Shown one piece after another: positions 35,673 to 44,598 of a DNA stretch of 64,000 nt. The DNA is from QWQI01 sp964608915. GTDB lineage: Bacteria > Planctomycetota > Planctomycetia > Isosphaerales > Isosphaeraceae. Location: assembly GCA_964608915.1 (NCBI GenBank), contig CAZSQA010000013.1, positions 73,936 to 137,935 on the forward strand, written 5' to 3'. A program made the translations under genes and the position numbers. Position 1 is the stretch's first letter. Each line of letters begins with the position of its first letter. The notes below the pieces were generated by a model. That model was not told the origin of the DNA. It was given only the letters and a program-made list of their open reading frames with translations, and did not search any database.

Positions 35673-38204
35673 ATGCGTTACCGAGCCTTGCCGAAGTCTG
35701 ACCGCCTGCCTTTCGATCTCCGTCGTAAAACGCGCCGCTGGCGGGGCGATCTCGAAATTCTCGACGAACGGAAACTGCTGACGACTTTCGTCGTCAACGA
35801 TTACGGCAGCGACCCCCTTCTTCCCGGAACGCTCGCCTGGGCCATCTCCCAGTCGAACGCTTCGATCGGCGTCAAAGACACCATCGAATTCGACCTCTCC
35901 GGCTTCGGCCCCTATCGCATCGCCCTTTCCCAGGCTCTCCCCGCCATCACTGACGCCGTCGTCATCGACGGCTCCAGCCAGCCCGGGTTCAACCCGCTCG
36001 ATCCCCTGCCCGTCGTCGAAATCTTCGGCGGCTTCATTCCGATTCCCCCGGACTTCTCGCCCGGCGACGAAGTGGACGGCTTCACGATCGCGACCGGCCT
36101 CGGCCTGGGCGCGTCCGAAGGCACCCTGATTCGCGGTCTGGCGATCGGCGGCTTCAACGGTGCGGGTGTCGTCATCACCGGCTCGCGTGACGTGGCGATC
36201 GAAGGTTCGCACATCGGCGTCGACTCCTCGGGTGCCGCGCCGATGTCCGGCATGGGCGAAATGAAGAACTGCTCGGCCGGTATCATCGCCCGGGATTCCG
36301 AGGAAATTCGCATCGGCGGCCTGACCGAAACGCTGAAAAACGTCATTTCCAGCAATGGATCCAACGGCATCTCGTTCATCCATGTCACCGGCGGCCTGAT
36401 CCAGGGGAACCTGATCGGTGTCGATCGCCCGAATCTCGCCCCTTTGGGGAATATGGTCGACGGCATCAACCTGACCAATTCCAGCGGTATTCTCGTCGGC
36501 GTCGCCACGCCCACGAATCCGAATCCGACACCCCTGCCCCCGGCGGGCGGCGGTTCTTCGGGCGAGTTCCTCACCTTCCCGGCCGGCGAGAACGTCATCG
36601 CGGCCAACGGACGCGACGGCGTCGTCATCTGGGGCCCCGCCACTGCAGGGCTCGTCCCCCCCGCCGAGCACACCAACCGTGTCCTCAATAACCGCATCGG
36701 CCTCGACGATTTCCGTCAGATCGACATGAATGGCAACATTTCGGCCATTCTGTCCCGCGGCAACGGCGCCAATGGCGTGCTGATCGGCAATAACGCTGAC
36801 GGCAACCTGGTGCAGCAGAACCTGATCCGCTACAGCGGCGAAAACGGGATCACCGTCGCCTCAGGCAATTTCAACGCCCTGTTCGCGAACGAGTATTACC
36901 TGAACCAGGGGCTCGGGATCGACCTCAACTATGACGGCATCACGGCCAACGACCCGCTGGACGATGACCTGGGCGCCAACCAGAACATCAACTTCCCCAC
37001 GCTTCTGACGGCTCAGTCCGACGCGATTTCGTCGACCGTGACGGGCCAGTACGAAGCGGCCGCCAATACGAACTACACGATTCAGGTCTATACGAATCCG
37101 TCCGGATTTTCGCCGACCTCCGTGCAGGGCCGCAGCTACCTCGGTTATATCTCCGTGACGACGGACTCCAACGGTGTCGCGAACTTCTCGTTCGTCACGA
37201 CGTATCCGCTGGGAATCGGCGAGAAAGTCACGGCCATCGCCGCCGACACGAACGGCAACACGTCCGAAATCAGCAGCTTCGTTACGGTGGTCTCCGCCCC
37301 GGCCGATATCGCGGTCGCGATCGCGGCCAACCCCGCGACGGTTTCCCTCACCAATTCGACGATCGTCACGACGACCGTCACCAACGGCTCCACGGCCGTC
37401 AGCGGCGTGGTCGCTCAGGTGGTTCTGCCGAACGGGTTCGTGATTCCCCCTGGCGGCATTCAGGTCTCAGCCGGAACGGTCTCCGTCGCCGGGAATATCG
37501 TGACGGTGACTTACGCCGGCGTATTCCAGGCGAATGCGACCGAAACGATCGCGATCACGCTTCAGGCGACTTCACTGGGCACGTTCACAGTCACTTCGAA
37601 GTTGACGCTCGACCAGGACGACACGCAGCCGCTGAACAACGAAGCTTCGACGAACATCGTCGTCGTGGCTTCGACAGGCACCGGCAGCGGTGGCGGCGGT
37701 GGCGGTTCGGGTGGTTCGGGCGGTGGCTCCGGTGGCGGCACGGGCGGCGGCACGGGTGGGGGCACGGGCACCACGCAGTTCAATCCGCGCGTCACGACGG
37801 TTCGGCGGCTTCGACAGAACGGCCGGCTTCGCGTCGCCGTCACCTACGACATGGCGATGGACGTCTCCTCCGTCCAGAACGCTTCGAACTATTACTTCGT
37901 GGTGCCTGGCCGCGACAACAAGTTCGGCACGGCCGACGACCGCGTCGTCGGGGCGACTTCCGCGGTTTACGACGCCGCGACGATGACCGTCTACGTGACG
38001 CCGTATCAGCCTCACACGATCGCCAACCGGCCGATGCGGATTTCGATCCTCGGCACGACGACGACGGCCGTCCGCAACGCCAGCGGCAACGCCCTCGACG
38101 GTGCGAACAGCGGTGCGGCATCGAATTATCAGGGCGCTGTGCCCCTGCTGAACGCGGCGACGGTTCGCAAGACGAGCCTTCCCAAGGGCTTCCGCGGCTT
38201 CTGA
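35673..38204 (+). CDS. Secreted beta-helix / DUF11 surface protein with planctomycetal N-terminal motif
   Basis: The 843-residue protein starts with a basic segment and LEILDERKLLTTFVV, the LE-x-LE/DER-x-LL motif that precedes many exported planctomycetal proteins. Residues 40-440 look like a right-handed parallel beta-helix (repeated INLTNSSGI, GVLIGNNADGNLVQ turns). Residues 545-660 resemble a DUF11 conserved repeat. A Gly/Ser/Thr-rich linker (about 670-700) leads to an Ig-like C-terminal domain. The likely role is a cell-surface or matrix protein; no catalytic residue is evident. ATG 35673 is preferred over GTG 35661, which overlaps the GGAG site. A strong terminator follows. Confidence 0.78.
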   Translation: MRYRALPKSDRLPFDLRRKTRRWRGDLEILDERKLLTTFVVNDYGSDPLLPGTLAWAISQSNASIGVKDTIEFDLSGFGPYRIALSQALPAITDAVVIDGSSQPGFNPLDPLPVVEIFGGFIPIPPDFSPGDEVDGFTIATGLGLGASEGTLIRGLAIGGFNGAGVVITGSRDVAIEGSHIGVDSSGAAPMSGMGEMKNCSAGIIARDSEEIRIGGLTETLKNVISSNGSNGISFIHVTGGLIQGNLIGVDRPNLAPLGNMVDGINLTNSSGILVGVATPTNPNPTPLPPAGGGSSGEFLTFPAGENVIAANGRDGVVIWGPATAGLVPPAEHTNRVLNNRIGLDDFRQIDMNGNISAILSRGNGANGVLIGNNADGNLVQQNLIRYSGENGITVASGNFNALFANEYYLNQGLGIDLNYDGITANDPLDDDLGANQNINFPTLLTAQSDAISSTVTGQYEAAANTNYTIQVYTNPSGFSPTSVQGRSYLGYISVTTDSNGVANFSFVTTYPLGIGEKVTAIAADTNGNTSEISSFVTVVSAPADIAVAIAANPATVSLTNSTIVTTTVTNGSTAVSGVVAQVVLPNGFVIPPGGIQVSAGTVSVAGNIVTVTYAGVFQANATETIAITLQATSLGTFTVTSKLTLDQDDTQPLNNEASTNIVVVASTGTGSGGGGGGSGGSGGGSGGGTGGGTGGGTGTTQFNPRVTTVRRLRQNGRLRVAVTYDMAMDVSSVQNASNYYFVVPGRDNKFGTADDRVVGATSAVYDAATMTVYVTPYQPHTIANRPMRISILGTTTTAVRNASGNALDGANSGAASNYQGAVPLLNAATVRKTSLPKGFRGF

Positions 38205-38236
38205 TCGAACCGCCGCCGACAATTAGGAAACTCAAA

Positions 38237-38276
38237 CGCCCGGCATGGCAGTGCGCTATGCCGGGCGGCTTTTTTT
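38237..38276 (+). terminator. Intrinsic terminator after the beta-helix gene
   Basis: A perfect 10-bp stem (38237-38246 with 38258-38267) has an 11-base loop and is followed by GC and seven T residues. Confidence 0.9.
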
Positions 38277-38511
38277 GAGGCGTGATCGAGCGATTTCCGC
38301 CGGTCATCGCCTGTCGAAACCTTTACGAATGTGTGAGACACGGTTGAGTGTGCCGCACGGTTCGGTTATTTTGTGACACGGCGTACGCAACCGCTGATGC
38401 GAAGGATTGCCATCGAATGAGTCAGGCGTCAGGAGTCCGCCGTACCGAGCGTCGTTCGACCCGTATCGACGCCGGTCCAAGCCTTGTCCGTGGCAACCGG
38501 AGAATCGCACC

Positions 38512-41229
38512 GTGAGTTCGCCCCTGGAAATCGGCAATATGGACAGTTCCGGCGGACTGTCTTGCCTGGTCCGGAAAGTTCTTCCGTACAAGCTGGCGTT
38601 TCTCTGCAGTCTGAGCATCATGATCCTCGAACTGGTGGCCAGCCGCCTGGTGGCACGCCACGTCGGTTCGAGCCTCGCGGTCTGGACGAGCGTGATCGGC
38701 ATCATGCTCGCGGGCATCTGCGTGGGCAACGCCCTGGGCGGCCGCCTGGCCGACAAGGCCCCGCCGCGCCGGCTCGTCGGGCCGCTTCTGGCGATCGCTG
38801 CCGCCCTGACGCTCCTGTCGCTGATCATCAACGACATCGCCGGCCCGCCCGTCGCCTCGATCGAGGCACTGCCCTTCAACGTGCGTGCCGTGATCCTGAT
38901 CTCGCTCGACTTTCTGATCCCCACGACGATCCTGGGTATGCTCAGCCCCGTCTTCGCGAAAATGGCCGTCGAAAACACGACGAAGACCGGCTCGGCGATC
39001 GGCCTGATCTACTTCCTGGGTGCCGTCGGCTCGATCATCGGAACGTTCGTCGCGGGTTACTATCTCATCTTCGTCGCGCAGACATCCACGATCGTCGCCC
39101 TCGTCGCCGGTCTGCTCGCGGGTCTTTCGCTCATCGTGCCAGGTGGCTTCACGATCATCCGCATCCTGGCCCTGGCCACGGTCGGTCTGCTTGGCGTGGG
39201 TTCCGCGGCCGCCATAGTCCGTCTGCTCGGCGAAGCTCGAGCCGAGTCCACCCTCCTGACGATTTTAGGGCCGATCGGGGCCGAAGTCGTGAACATCGGC
39301 GGCGTGGGCGTATCGATTCCGATGTTGGCCGGTTATCTCGCCTGTCTCGCCCTGGGCGTGACGGGCATCACCGCCCTGCGGGAAGTGCTGGCCGCTTCGG
39401 CGGAAAGCGCCGAGTCGCCCCTGTCGCTGAATTTGCAGGGCGAAGCCGCCGCGGCCCCCAGCGCCGAAAAGCCCGTGCTGTGGGATCTCGCCCTGCTGAG
39501 CTTCGTCGCCAGTCTCGTGTTCATGGCTTACGAAATGGTCGCGGGCCGGCTGGTGACACGGCACCTCGGTTCGAGCATCTACGGCTGGACGACGGTCATC
39601 GGCGTGCTCCTCGGCGGCCTGAGCATCGGCAACTTCATCGGCGGGTGGCTTTCGAACTTCACCACGCGCAAGGGTCTGGCCGCGTTCTTTTTCATGCTCG
39701 GGTCGATCACGATCCTGACGAGCCTTGTGCTGGAAAGCCCGGCGAACGTGCTTTCGGATAACGTCCCCTGGTTCGCCGAGCACACGCCCTATCTCTCCGA
39801 AGCCGTCATGATGTCCGGCAAGCCCTGGTGGGAACGCGTTCTCCGCGTCGTCTTCTCGAGCTTCTTTCCCGGGGCGCTGGCTCTGGGCACGATCAGCCCC
39901 CTGCTCGCCAAGATCGCCGTGGACCGCTCCGTCGCGTCCGGCAGAATCGGCCAGTCGATCGGCTCGGTTTACGCCTGGGGCATGGTCGGCTCGATCCTCG
40001 GCACGTTCCTCACCGGTTTTTACCTGATCGACATCTTCGGCACGAAGCTCATGCTTCTGCTGCTTTCGGCCGTGATGGCCTCCTGCGGGGCGATCCTCGG
40101 CGGCGTGCTGCAATCGGCATGGGCCGGGTTGCCGCTCGGCTTGTGCGTCATCGCCCTGATGCCGGGCGACTGGTTCCGCCTGCAATCGCTGCGGCTCGGG
40201 CTGACCGAACCGGTCGGCGATCCGAAGACCGAAGACGGTGCCCTGGCCTGGATCGACGAAAGCCAGTACTACTACATCAAGGTGAACAACGAGCCGGTCG
40301 AGGACACCGTCAAGCGGACGATCGTTCTGGACAATCTCATCCACGGCTATTTCATCCTGGGCCGGCCTGAACGGCTCGACTACGACTACGAACACATTTA
40401 CGCACTGGTTTCGCGCCGCGTCGCGGAAGCGAAATCCAAAGCCCAGGGCCTGGACAAGGTCGAGAACGCACCGCTCAAGACACTGTTCCTCGGCGGCGGG
40501 GCCTACACCTTCCCCCGCTACATGCAGAACCTCTACCCCAAAACCGAATGCGACGTGGCCGAAATCGACCCGGCCGTGCTGAAAGCCAACCAGGTCGCCC
40601 TCGGCCTGCCGGAGAGTTCGACGATCCGCACCACGATCGGCGATGCCCGCCAGTTCGTCCTGAAAAATCAGGGGAAGGTCAAGTATGACCTGATCTATGG
40701 CGACGCCTTCAACGACTTCTCCGTGCCCTGGCACCTCACCACGCGGGAATTCAACGCCAGGCTCGCCGATCTTCTCACCGACGACGGCGTCTATATGATC
40801 AACATCATCGACGTCTACGAGTCGGACAAGGTCGCCACGGAATCGGCACGCAGGAAGAACGGCGACGAAGCCGAAGCGCTCGACCGGGCCAGAAGCCGCG
40901 GCGGGTTCCTGTCGTCGTGGGTCAAGACCGCGCGCGAAACCTTCCCGCACGTGCAGGTTTACGGCACGGAACAGGAAGCCGGCGGCGGCGAACGCGAGAC
41001 ATTCGTGGTCGTGGTTTCCAAAAAGCCGGTCGACCTGGCCGAACTCGGCAAGCGGGCTAGCGATCCGGCCTTCGAAAACGACGAGGGCGACAAATTCAGC
41101 CCCGATCCGTTCTCCGAAGAGAACATGAAGGAACTCGACGTGCGTTCGCAGGGGATCGTCCTCACCGACGATTTCGCGCCGGTCGAAAATCTGCTCGCGC
41201 CGGTCGCGGCGACCCGGGGCGACGACTGA
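38512..41229 (+). CDS. Fused duplicated membrane domain and spermidine-synthase-like methyltransferase fold
   Basis: The 905-residue protein has two similar membrane halves: VASRLVARHVGSSLAVWTSV near residue 40 and VAGRLVTRHLGSSIYGWTTV near residue 345. Each is followed by a Gly-rich GNxxGG segment. Residues 580-860 resemble the polyamine aminopropyltransferase/SAM-dependent fold (LFLGGGAYTFPRYMQNLYP, then DVAEIDPAV and DLIYGDAFNDFSVPWHLTT). Such fused MFS/spermidine synthase proteins are widespread but uncharacterised; substrate and direction are unknown. GTG 38512 has GGAG 8 bases upstream; ATG 38539 is an alternative. Confidence 0.82.
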   Translation: MSSPLEIGNMDSSGGLSCLVRKVLPYKLAFLCSLSIMILELVASRLVARHVGSSLAVWTSVIGIMLAGICVGNALGGRLADKAPPRRLVGPLLAIAAALTLLSLIINDIAGPPVASIEALPFNVRAVILISLDFLIPTTILGMLSPVFAKMAVENTTKTGSAIGLIYFLGAVGSIIGTFVAGYYLIFVAQTSTIVALVAGLLAGLSLIVPGGFTIIRILALATVGLLGVGSAAAIVRLLGEARAESTLLTILGPIGAEVVNIGGVGVSIPMLAGYLACLALGVTGITALREVLAASAESAESPLSLNLQGEAAAAPSAEKPVLWDLALLSFVASLVFMAYEMVAGRLVTRHLGSSIYGWTTVIGVLLGGLSIGNFIGGWLSNFTTRKGLAAFFFMLGSITILTSLVLESPANVLSDNVPWFAEHTPYLSEAVMMSGKPWWERVLRVVFSSFFPGALALGTISPLLAKIAVDRSVASGRIGQSIGSVYAWGMVGSILGTFLTGFYLIDIFGTKLMLLLLSAVMASCGAILGGVLQSAWAGLPLGLCVIALMPGDWFRLQSLRLGLTEPVGDPKTEDGALAWIDESQYYYIKVNNEPVEDTVKRTIVLDNLIHGYFILGRPERLDYDYEHIYALVSRRVAEAKSKAQGLDKVENAPLKTLFLGGGAYTFPRYMQNLYPKTECDVAEIDPAVLKANQVALGLPESSTIRTTIGDARQFVLKNQGKVKYDLIYGDAFNDFSVPWHLTTREFNARLADLLTDDGVYMINIIDVYESDKVATESARRKNGDEAEALDRARSRGGFLSSWVKTARETFPHVQVYGTEQEAGGGERETFVVVVSKKPVDLAELGKRASDPAFENDEGDKFSPDPFSEENMKELDVRSQGIVLTDDFAPVENLLAPVAATRGDD

Positions 41230-41290
41230 CCCGCCGAATTTCACGATTGGCTGGTTCGCGACCTGAATCCGCTCTTGGAGAATGCCCCGG

Positions 41291-41848
41291 ATGAACCGAA
41301 GACAGTGGTTGATGGTGATCGCCCTGCTCGCCGTGTGGATGGGTGTCCTGCGGTACAACCGGTCGGTCATGATGTCCGGGGCAAGTCTGCCGCCACCGCT
41401 GATGGCGGTCTCGGCCAAGCCGGCGCCCGTTTCCACGGGCTGGACGATCCTCGACCCCGCCGGCAAGCCATTCGACTGGTCGGCGGCGAAGGGCAAGCTG
41501 GTGCTCGTCAATGTCTGGGCGACCTGGTGCGGTCCGTGCCGTGCCGAGCTTCCCTCTCTGGCGGCGCTTTCCAAAAACGAGAAGCTGAAGGACAAGCTGG
41601 TCGTCCTGTGCGTTTCTGGCGACGACAGGCCGGAACAGCTGCGAGAGTTTCTCAAACGCAACGCGCTGGATTTTCCCGCCTATTTCGTGCCCGAATTGCC
41701 ACCGGAATTCGTGACGGAGGGCATCCCGGCGACCTTTCTGATTTCGCGCGACGGCAAACTGCTGGCGTCCGACGTCGGTTCGGCCCGCTGGGACGCCCCG
41801 GAATTCGTCTCGAAGCTTTCGGAGCTGGCTGAAGCGGCAGGTTCGTAA
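41291..41848 (+). CDS. TlpA/ResA-like membrane-anchored thioredoxin
   Basis: The 185-residue protein has an N-terminal membrane anchor (about residues 5-21) and a thioredoxin fold with the redox motif WCGPC (Cys80, Cys83) after VLVNVWAT, and the cis-proline region EGIPATFLI. These proteins reduce disulphides outside the cytoplasm, often for cytochrome c maturation. The start at 41291 is preferred over 41282 because the GGAG site is better placed. It follows the spermidine-synthase fusion by 61 bases. Confidence 0.9.
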   Translation: MNRRQWLMVIALLAVWMGVLRYNRSVMMSGASLPPPLMAVSAKPAPVSTGWTILDPAGKPFDWSAAKGKLVLVNVWATWCGPCRAELPSLAALSKNEKLKDKLVVLCVSGDDRPEQLREFLKRNALDFPAYFVPELPPEFVTEGIPATFLISRDGKLLASDVGSARWDAPEFVSKLSELAEAAGS

Positions 41849-42236
41849 GCGAAAAAAGCCGCGTTCGCTCAAGATGTTTTCGCGCCGGTGCGAGCTCGGC
41901 GAATTCGTCGATCGCACCAGTTTTTCCGGTAAATCCTTCCGTTCCGAACCGGTTTCGAAAATGCCGGGCACTCGCTCTTGAAGCCGGGAAGCTGGCTCGA
42001 ATCGACATTGCCTTTACGAATGGTGAACATCAAGCTATGATTTTATGGAGATCCTGTCTGGTTCGATTGGCGGCTGCCACTGATAGATATTGCCCCATCC
42101 GCCAGCTTGTGGCATTCGATTCGAACTCCCGCAGTGCGGTTCTTGACCCGTATCCCGCGTCTTCCCGGTTCATTCCATGATTTTGGACGTGATTATCGTT
42201 CCCGGTGTCGATCCTCCTGAAATTCTCAGGAAGACA
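41849..42236. other. Intergenic stretch without a supported gene
   Basis: About 390 bases between the thioredoxin and a small membrane protein. Only a weak 6-bp hairpin just after the thioredoxin stop (41849-41870) is visible, without a T-run. An in-frame extension of the following gene to ATG 42177 is possible but weakly supported. Confidence 0.45.
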
Positions 42237-42698
42237 ATGAATCATTGCCTCGCGGTCGTCGTGATCCCGGCCGTGGTCTTCCTCGCTTCTGAGGCTTTGT
42301 CGGGGAATTTCTCGGGGTTTCGATCCACGGGGTTCGGCCTCAGGGAAGCTGGCGTTTCCCTTGTCGCATTCGTCTGTTACGTCGGACAAATGCCCCTAGG
42401 ATTCTGGATCGATTTCGTCGGTACTCAGAAGATGCGGGATTACATCAACAGAAACGCGCAAATTCTTGAACGTCAGTTGATGGGTGCCATGGCCCGCCTT
42501 TTCCAGCTCTCACAGTTGTCGCGGATTTATCTGGTCGCTTTCGGGACGATTGTGGGCATGGTCGATGCTCTCGTCGCACGCTCCCAACTTGGCTTGATCA
42601 TCTACCTGATCGGCCAGGCCTTGTTGTTTTACCTTCTGCCCTGGCCCTACCGCTGGGACTTCTGGCAGGCGATCCGGCGCAAGCTCATTCTCGAGTGA
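42237..42698 (+). CDS. Small membrane protein of unknown function
   Basis: The 153-residue protein has about four hydrophobic segments (near residues 5-22, 44-65, 100-118 and 122-138). A basic, amphipathic stretch (TQKMRDYINRNAQILERQLM) sits between the second and third. The start at 42237 has AGGAAG 3-6 bases upstream; ATG 42177 would add 20 residues. No family is recognised. It lies 267 bases before lspA on the same strand. Confidence 0.55.
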   Translation: MNHCLAVVVIPAVVFLASEALSGNFSGFRSTGFGLREAGVSLVAFVCYVGQMPLGFWIDFVGTQKMRDYINRNAQILERQLMGAMARLFQLSQLSRIYLVAFGTIVGMVDALVARSQLGLIIYLIGQALLFYLLPWPYRWDFWQAIRRKLILE

Positions 42699-42965
42699 AG
42701 CTTCGGACCACCGCATGCATGCCCTCCGGCCAAGCCCCGGCGCTTCGAAAGAGAAAGACTGGACCGGACGAGTCGCAAAAGGCCAAGGAAAATTCAGGGC
42801 CGAGATCGCCACTGCCCACGAAACGAACACCCGGCGCGAGGGAACTGGCATAGGCACCGGAATCGGGATCGTGTATTCTCCAGAATGTCCAAATCGTAAA
42901 CCCGGCGGTTCCAGGCCTGTCGCTCGTGCCGGCAAAGGAAGGCCTGCCACGTCAGAAGGATCGAT

Positions 42966-43508
42966 ATGAATCGGATTCCTCGTCGTCATGTCCTGATTTT
43001 TCTCGTCCTGGCACTGGGGGGAACCACGTTCGATCTCTGGACCAAGGCCGCGATCTTCCGGAAGGTCGGCCCCCCCGGATCCGAATCGGTTTCCGTCATC
43101 CCCAATATCGTCGAGCTGCGCACCGCTCATAATACGGGCGCTTTGTGGGGAATGGGTAAGGATGTCCCTCATTCGAGCCTGATCTTTGCGACACTGAGCA
43201 TTCTGGCCGTGGTTCTTATCGTGTGGTGGCTGTTCTGGCAGGGCGCCGCGAAAGATTTCTGGCTCACGGTGGCACTGGGGCTGATCATGGCCGGTGCGAT
43301 GGGCAACTGCTACGACAGGCTGGTCTTCGGATACGTCCGGGATTTCGTCTACTTCCACATCGATCCGATCGGCTTCGAGTGCGCCATCTTCAACTTCGCT
43401 GACAACATGCTCGTCGTCGGGGCGGTCATTCTTTCGCTGCTGGCGCTCAAGCCGTTGCCCGAAGCGGCTGACCGTGAGGAACTTCTGGCAGCTCATCCCT
43501 CGGATTGA
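42966..43508 (+). CDS. lspA: Lipoprotein signal peptidase LspA (signal peptidase II)
   Basis: LspA cuts the signal peptide of prolipoproteins after lipid attachment, in the cytoplasmic membrane. The 180-residue protein has four membrane segments and the family motifs NTGALWG, GNCYDRLVFGYVRDF (first catalytic Asp region) and FNFADNMLVVG (second catalytic Asp). Length is normal. The window encodes several lipoproteins (LptE, BamD-like, HEAT). The next gene starts 70 bases downstream. Confidence 0.95.
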   Translation: MNRIPRRHVLIFLVLALGGTTFDLWTKAAIFRKVGPPGSESVSVIPNIVELRTAHNTGALWGMGKDVPHSSLIFATLSILAVVLIVWWLFWQGAAKDFWLTVALGLIMAGAMGNCYDRLVFGYVRDFVYFHIDPIGFECAIFNFADNMLVVGAVILSLLALKPLPEAADREELLAAHPSD

Positions 43509-43578
43509 CCGCGCCGGTTCGCCTGCACCTTCGTTCTCACGTGAACGGCAGCACATCGGAAGTAAGGATGCTTCGGAC

Positions 43579-44553
43579 ATGTCGCACAAGGAATCACGGA
43601 CAAAGCCGGTTCGAATCTTCGCGGGCGATCTTTCGGATCGTCTCGTGGCTGCGATCCTCAGCGCGATCGACGACGACCCGGCTGCGACCGTCGCATACGA
43701 CTGGCCTGAAGGCGAGCGCCTGCCCGATGACTTTCCGAACCAGTCGATCACCAATGACGCGCTTCGTCACATCGTTATTCACCGGCGAAGTCTCGGTCAG
43801 GCAGAACTTTCCGTCCTGGCCCAGTTGCGCAGGGCGATCGACCGATCGGACACGAAACCCCGGCTCGAACTCGTCGCCGGCGACCTCGTACGGTACGCCG
43901 ATCTTCAAATCGCCGCTCCGCTCGTCGACCGCATCGTGCCTGAGGCTGTCTCTCCCGAAGTCTATGCTGCAAAAAGCCTTCAGAGCGAGCCTGGAACTTC
44001 GGGCTGCGTTCCCGTAGGGATCCTCACGACGAACCGCCCCCTGGCCGAAACCCTCCGCGAAGCCTGCGAATCGTTCGGCTACCGGGCGGCCATTTTAAGC
44101 GGGTGGTCCGACCCGGCCGTACCACGCCGGGCGCTGCTCGTCTGGGATGTCCCGCTCCTTTCTGACCGGTGGGAAGTGCGCCTGCGCGACCAGTCCCGGC
44201 TGCGTCCGATCCTGACTCTGCTCGGGCTGGCCGATCGTGGAATCGTCGATCGGGCCCGCGGCGCCGGCGCCGTCGCCTGTCTGGACTTGCCCTTCGAATT
44301 CGAAGATCTTCGCGATACGCTGGCGCGACACGCCGTCATGACCGCCACGCAGGCCCCGGCGATCGTTCCGCCTCAGCACGTTCGACCCGCCAGCGAAGAC
44401 CGTCAACCACGAGATTTCGCCCGAAATCTTCGGACGGACGAGGCCCACCGCAACCGGCATGACACCGGTTCGCACCTGGGCAAGTTCGAAACTCCCGCCG
44501 CGCGCGTCAATTCCGAACGGACAAATCAGGATTTCCGTTCAGGCGGCAGATGA
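43579..44553 (+). CDS. Hypothetical protein between lspA and mfd
   Basis: The 324-residue soluble protein has no recognised motif. Residues 10-120 and 130-265 each have alternating strand/helix character, loosely like two Rossmann or receiver-type units. Examples are PVRIFAGDLSDRLVAAI, then PVGILTTNRPLAETLREACE and ALLVWDVPLLSD. No phospho-acceptor pattern is convincing. The C-terminal 60 residues are hydrophilic and probably disordered. The gene sits between lspA and mfd with gaps of 70 and 45 bases, so co-transcription is likely. Confidence 0.6.
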   Translation: MSHKESRTKPVRIFAGDLSDRLVAAILSAIDDDPAATVAYDWPEGERLPDDFPNQSITNDALRHIVIHRRSLGQAELSVLAQLRRAIDRSDTKPRLELVAGDLVRYADLQIAAPLVDRIVPEAVSPEVYAAKSLQSEPGTSGCVPVGILTTNRPLAETLREACESFGYRAAILSGWSDPAVPRRALLVWDVPLLSDRWEVRLRDQSRLRPILTLLGLADRGIVDRARGAGAVACLDLPFEFEDLRDTLARHAVMTATQAPAIVPPQHVRPASEDRQPRDFARNLRTDEAHRNRHDTGSHLGKFETPAARVNSERTNQDFRSGGR

Positions 44554-44598
44554 TCCACGACGGAGCATACGCACCAGGGCGTCGGAGAACGATCGCCA

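Noticed and set aside
39265..41661. A long minus-strand frame opposite the spermidine-synthase fusion
   Set aside because: It is antisense to a well-supported gene and its translation is His/Gln/Asp-rich without recognisable motifs.
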